Shown in pieces: positions 11,568 through 13,452 of a stretch of 13,452 nt of DNA. The notes beneath the pieces were generated by a model. The model had not been told where the DNA came from, did no database searches, and was given only the letters and a program-made list of their open reading frames with translations. The translations under genes and the position numbers were made by a program. Position 1 is the stretch's first letter; each line of letters starts with the position of its first letter. This stretch comes from an uncultured Lachnospiraceae bacterium (GTDB lineage Bacteria > Bacillota > Clostridia > Lachnospirales > Lachnospiraceae): positions 1-13,452 of the forward strand of contig CALGVA010000057.1 of assembly GCA_937920345.1 (NCBI GenBank), written 5' to 3'.

Positions 11568-13452
11568 ATGGACTCTCAGAAGAATGAAAACCTGTTGAAT
11601 CTGGCACTGGATACACCGGAAGCAGAGAGGGAACGTTCGCTGGAATTAAACGTAGGATTTGACACGGCGCTAAAGTCATGGGAGGTGATTGTGAAGTATC
11701 ATGGATCGCTTCAGGAACTGATATTAAGAGGTATAGGTGTAGAGGAACTGATTGCGGGATACGCGATCCTGACAGTGCCGGAATCGGAGATGGATATATT
11801 GGCAGAGACGGAGCAGATCGAGTATGCGGAGAAGCCGAAACGACTCTTTTTCTCTGATCTGGCAGGAAATACGGCCTCCTGTTATATACCGAACAGCAGG
11901 TTGTTCGGGGAATTGACCGGTGCGGGCGTCCTGGTGGCGGTCATTGACTCCGGCATCAGCTACTGGAATGAGGATTTTCGCAATGCAGACGGTACTACAA
12001 GAATACGGTATCTGTGGGATCAGGTACTGAACCGGGAGTTTGACCGGGAACAGATTAATGAAGCGCTTGCTGCAGGCAGCCGGGCGCAGGCACAACAGAT
12101 CGTGCCCAGTGTGGACACGACCGGTCATGGAACGGCAGTGGCGGGAATCGCCGCAGGTGGTGGCGGCACGGGCGGTACAGCCTATGCAGGCGTGGCGAGA
12201 GACAGTGATCTGCTGGTGGTGCGGCTGGGGACGCCGCGGGCGGAGTCTTTTCCGAGAACAACGGAACTGATGCGGGCTCTGACTTATACAGTCAATAAGG
12301 CGATAGAGCTGCAGATGCCGGTGGCGGTCAATCTGAGTTTTGGCAATACCTACGGAGCGCATAACGGAACCTCTTTGCTGGAAAGGTTTCTCGACAACGT
12401 GTCTGAAATCGGCCGTTGTGTGATCTGTGTGGGCAGCGGAAACGAGGGCGCGTCCGGCGGGCACGTGGGCGGCAGTGCGGCGGTGACGGGACGCAGCGGC
12501 AGAACGGCCGGTACAGGCGGCTTTGCGGGGCAGTCTGCGGGCGGGCGGAATGCGGGAATGCGTGTCAGTCAGTTTATAAATGGGTTGACTGGAAGAGTCA
12601 CCAGTATTGACGAAAGTGTCACTGAGAATATGACACGTGTGGAACTGGTGGTGGGAAACTATGAAACAGGCCTGAATATACAGCTTTGGAAGGAATACAC
12701 AGACCGGTATGCGGTCATCCTGGTTTCTCCGGCAGGAGCATATCTGGTCGTGGATACTGACCGGCCCGGTAAACAGACTTACCGGCTCGAGCAGACAGAG
12801 ATTCTGTTGTATAACGGAGAACCGGCGCCGTACCTGACCAGTCAGGAGGTGTATTTTGACCTGTTGCCGGCCGGAGACAGCAGATATCTGGACAGCGGTG
12901 TGTGGACCTTCCTGCTGGAGCCGATCGAGACGGTTACCGGTAACTATACTTTCTATCTGCCTTCCGGTACAGTACGGAGCGCGCAGACACGCTTCGTCCG
13001 TCCGACGCCGGATGTGACACTGACGATTCCCTCCACGGCATCTAAAGTGATTACGGTTGGGGCATATGATCCGGTTTATGAGTCCTATGCGGACTTTTCC
13101 GGCAGAGGATACTTATATCAGGAACAGGTCAACAGCCGCACGTCGGATTCTTTTGTAAAGCCGGATCTGGTGGCGCCGGGGGTGGGCGTCATTGCACCAA
13201 ACCGGGACGGGGGGTACGGTCCGGTAACGGGGACGTCCTTTGCCACGCCCTTTGTGACGGGAGCGGCTGCGCTTCTCATGCAGTGGGGAATTGTTAAGGG
13301 GAATGATCCGTATCTGTACGGGGAGAAGGTGAAGGCGTACTTAAGAAGAGGGGCGAAGCCGATCCGGGGGGAGACGGAATATCCGAATGCGCGGGTGGGG
13401 GATTATGATATTATAGTGTCAAGTCAGCAGGGAGCCAGTAAAATCAAGGTGT
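11568..13452 (+). CDS. Csp-like subtilisin family (S8) serine protease, 3' end outside the window
   Basis: At least 628 residues are encoded; the frame is open at the window edge. There is no signal peptide, so it should be cytoplasmic or spore-associated. An N-terminal prodomain (about 35-95) contains SWEVIVKYHG and EYAEKPKRL, resembling that of Clostridium CspB. The catalytic triad is complete: D127 in VAVIDSGIS, H187 in TGHGTAVAGI, S557 in GTSFATPFVTG, with oxyanion-hole N292 in GSGNEG. About 265 residues separate N292 and S557, longer than in plain subtilisins, fitting an inserted jelly-roll-like domain (about 345-500) as in CspB. A Gly/Ala/Ser/Arg-rich insertion follows N292 (about 295-332). 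The ATG at 11568 follows GGGAGGAG. CspB activates the spore cortex hydrolase SleC during germination; many Lachnospiraceae carry related proteins of unknown substrate, so the germination role is only a possibility. Confidence 0.88.
   Translation, partial: MDSQKNENLLNLALDTPEAERERSLELNVGFDTALKSWEVIVKYHGSLQELILRGIGVEELIAGYAILTVPESEMDILAETEQIEYAEKPKRLFFSDLAGNTASCYIPNSRLFGELTGAGVLVAVIDSGISYWNEDFRNADGTTRIRYLWDQVLNREFDREQINEALAAGSRAQAQQIVPSVDTTGHGTAVAGIAAGGGGTGGTAYAGVARDSDLLVVRLGTPRAESFPRTTELMRALTYTVNKAIELQMPVAVNLSFGNTYGAHNGTSLLERFLDNVSEIGRCVICVGSGNEGASGGHVGGSAAVTGRSGRTAGTGGFAGQSAGGRNAGMRVSQFINGLTGRVTSIDESVTENMTRVELVVGNYETGLNIQLWKEYTDRYAVILVSPAGAYLVVDTDRPGKQTYRLEQTEILLYNGEPAPYLTSQEVYFDLLPAGDSRYLDSGVWTFLLEPIETVTGNYTFYLPSGTVRSAQTRFVRPTPDVTLTIPSTASKVITVGAYDPVYESYADFSGRGYLYQEQVNSRTSDSFVKPDLVAPGVGVIAPNRDGGYGPVTGTSFATPFVTGAAALLMQWGIVKGNDPYLYGEKVKAYLRRGAKPIRGETEYPNARVGDYDIIVSSQQGASKIKV

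Noticed and set aside
11724..12464. Minus-strand open frame of 246 codons inside the protease gene
   Set aside because: The plus strand encodes a subtilase with Asp and His of the triad and the oxyanion Asn in this same stretch; the minus frame shows no domain.
13389..13416. Possible 1-nt frameshift near the protease C-terminus, since another frame gives WGIMIL and a stop
   Set aside because: The current frame keeps YPNARVG, which fits the expected motif, and stays open to the window edge; without the downstream sequence a frameshift cannot be claimed.

Overview
The window looks like chromosomal DNA of an anaerobic Gram-positive member of the Clostridia, most likely Lachnospiraceae. This rests on AGGAGG-type ribosome binding sites, moderate GC content, a DUF4179-type anti-sigma partner, a Csp-like subtilase and a Cys-rich PAS/GAF/GGDEF protein; no rRNA or marker gene is present, so the assignment is inference. 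No tRNA, rRNA, CRISPR array, transposase, prophage gene or convincing intrinsic terminator was found.

Region 1 (1-2212) is an ECF-type sigma factor and a single-pass membrane protein of the DUF4179 anti-sigma type. Unusually, they are separated by 188 bp containing repeats and an inverted repeat. Region 2 (2213-7511) is a signalling and efflux module on one strand: ABC ATPase, 850-residue two-ectodomain FtsX-type permease, OmpR-family response regulator and a histidine kinase with almost no extracellular part. The permease probably supplies the sensing surface for the kinase, as in Bce-like antimicrobial-peptide systems, although its 8-helix layout differs from BceB. The promoter in front of the ATPase has two TTGTAA boxes 11 bp apart and no -35 hexamer, as expected for OmpR-family activation. 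It is followed by a leader with a long imperfect hairpin.

Region 3 (7512-10386) starts with a non-coding stretch of 20-bp-period repeats, then a PAS-GAF-GGDEF diguanylate cyclase tightly followed by two base-excision-repair glycosylases, Tag and Nth. The three genes look like one transcription unit joining a second-messenger enzyme to DNA repair. Region 4 (10367-13452) holds an AraC-family regulator on the minus strand, whose 3' end overlaps nth by 20 bp. Divergent to it is a Csp-like subtilisin protease that runs off the right edge. The two divergent promoters overlap at their -35 regions.

The best candidates for undescribed biology are the regulatory DNA and leader RNA of the ABC/two-component module, the 20-bp-period array after the kinase gene, and the DGC-tag-nth linkage. 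None is proven by the sequence alone.
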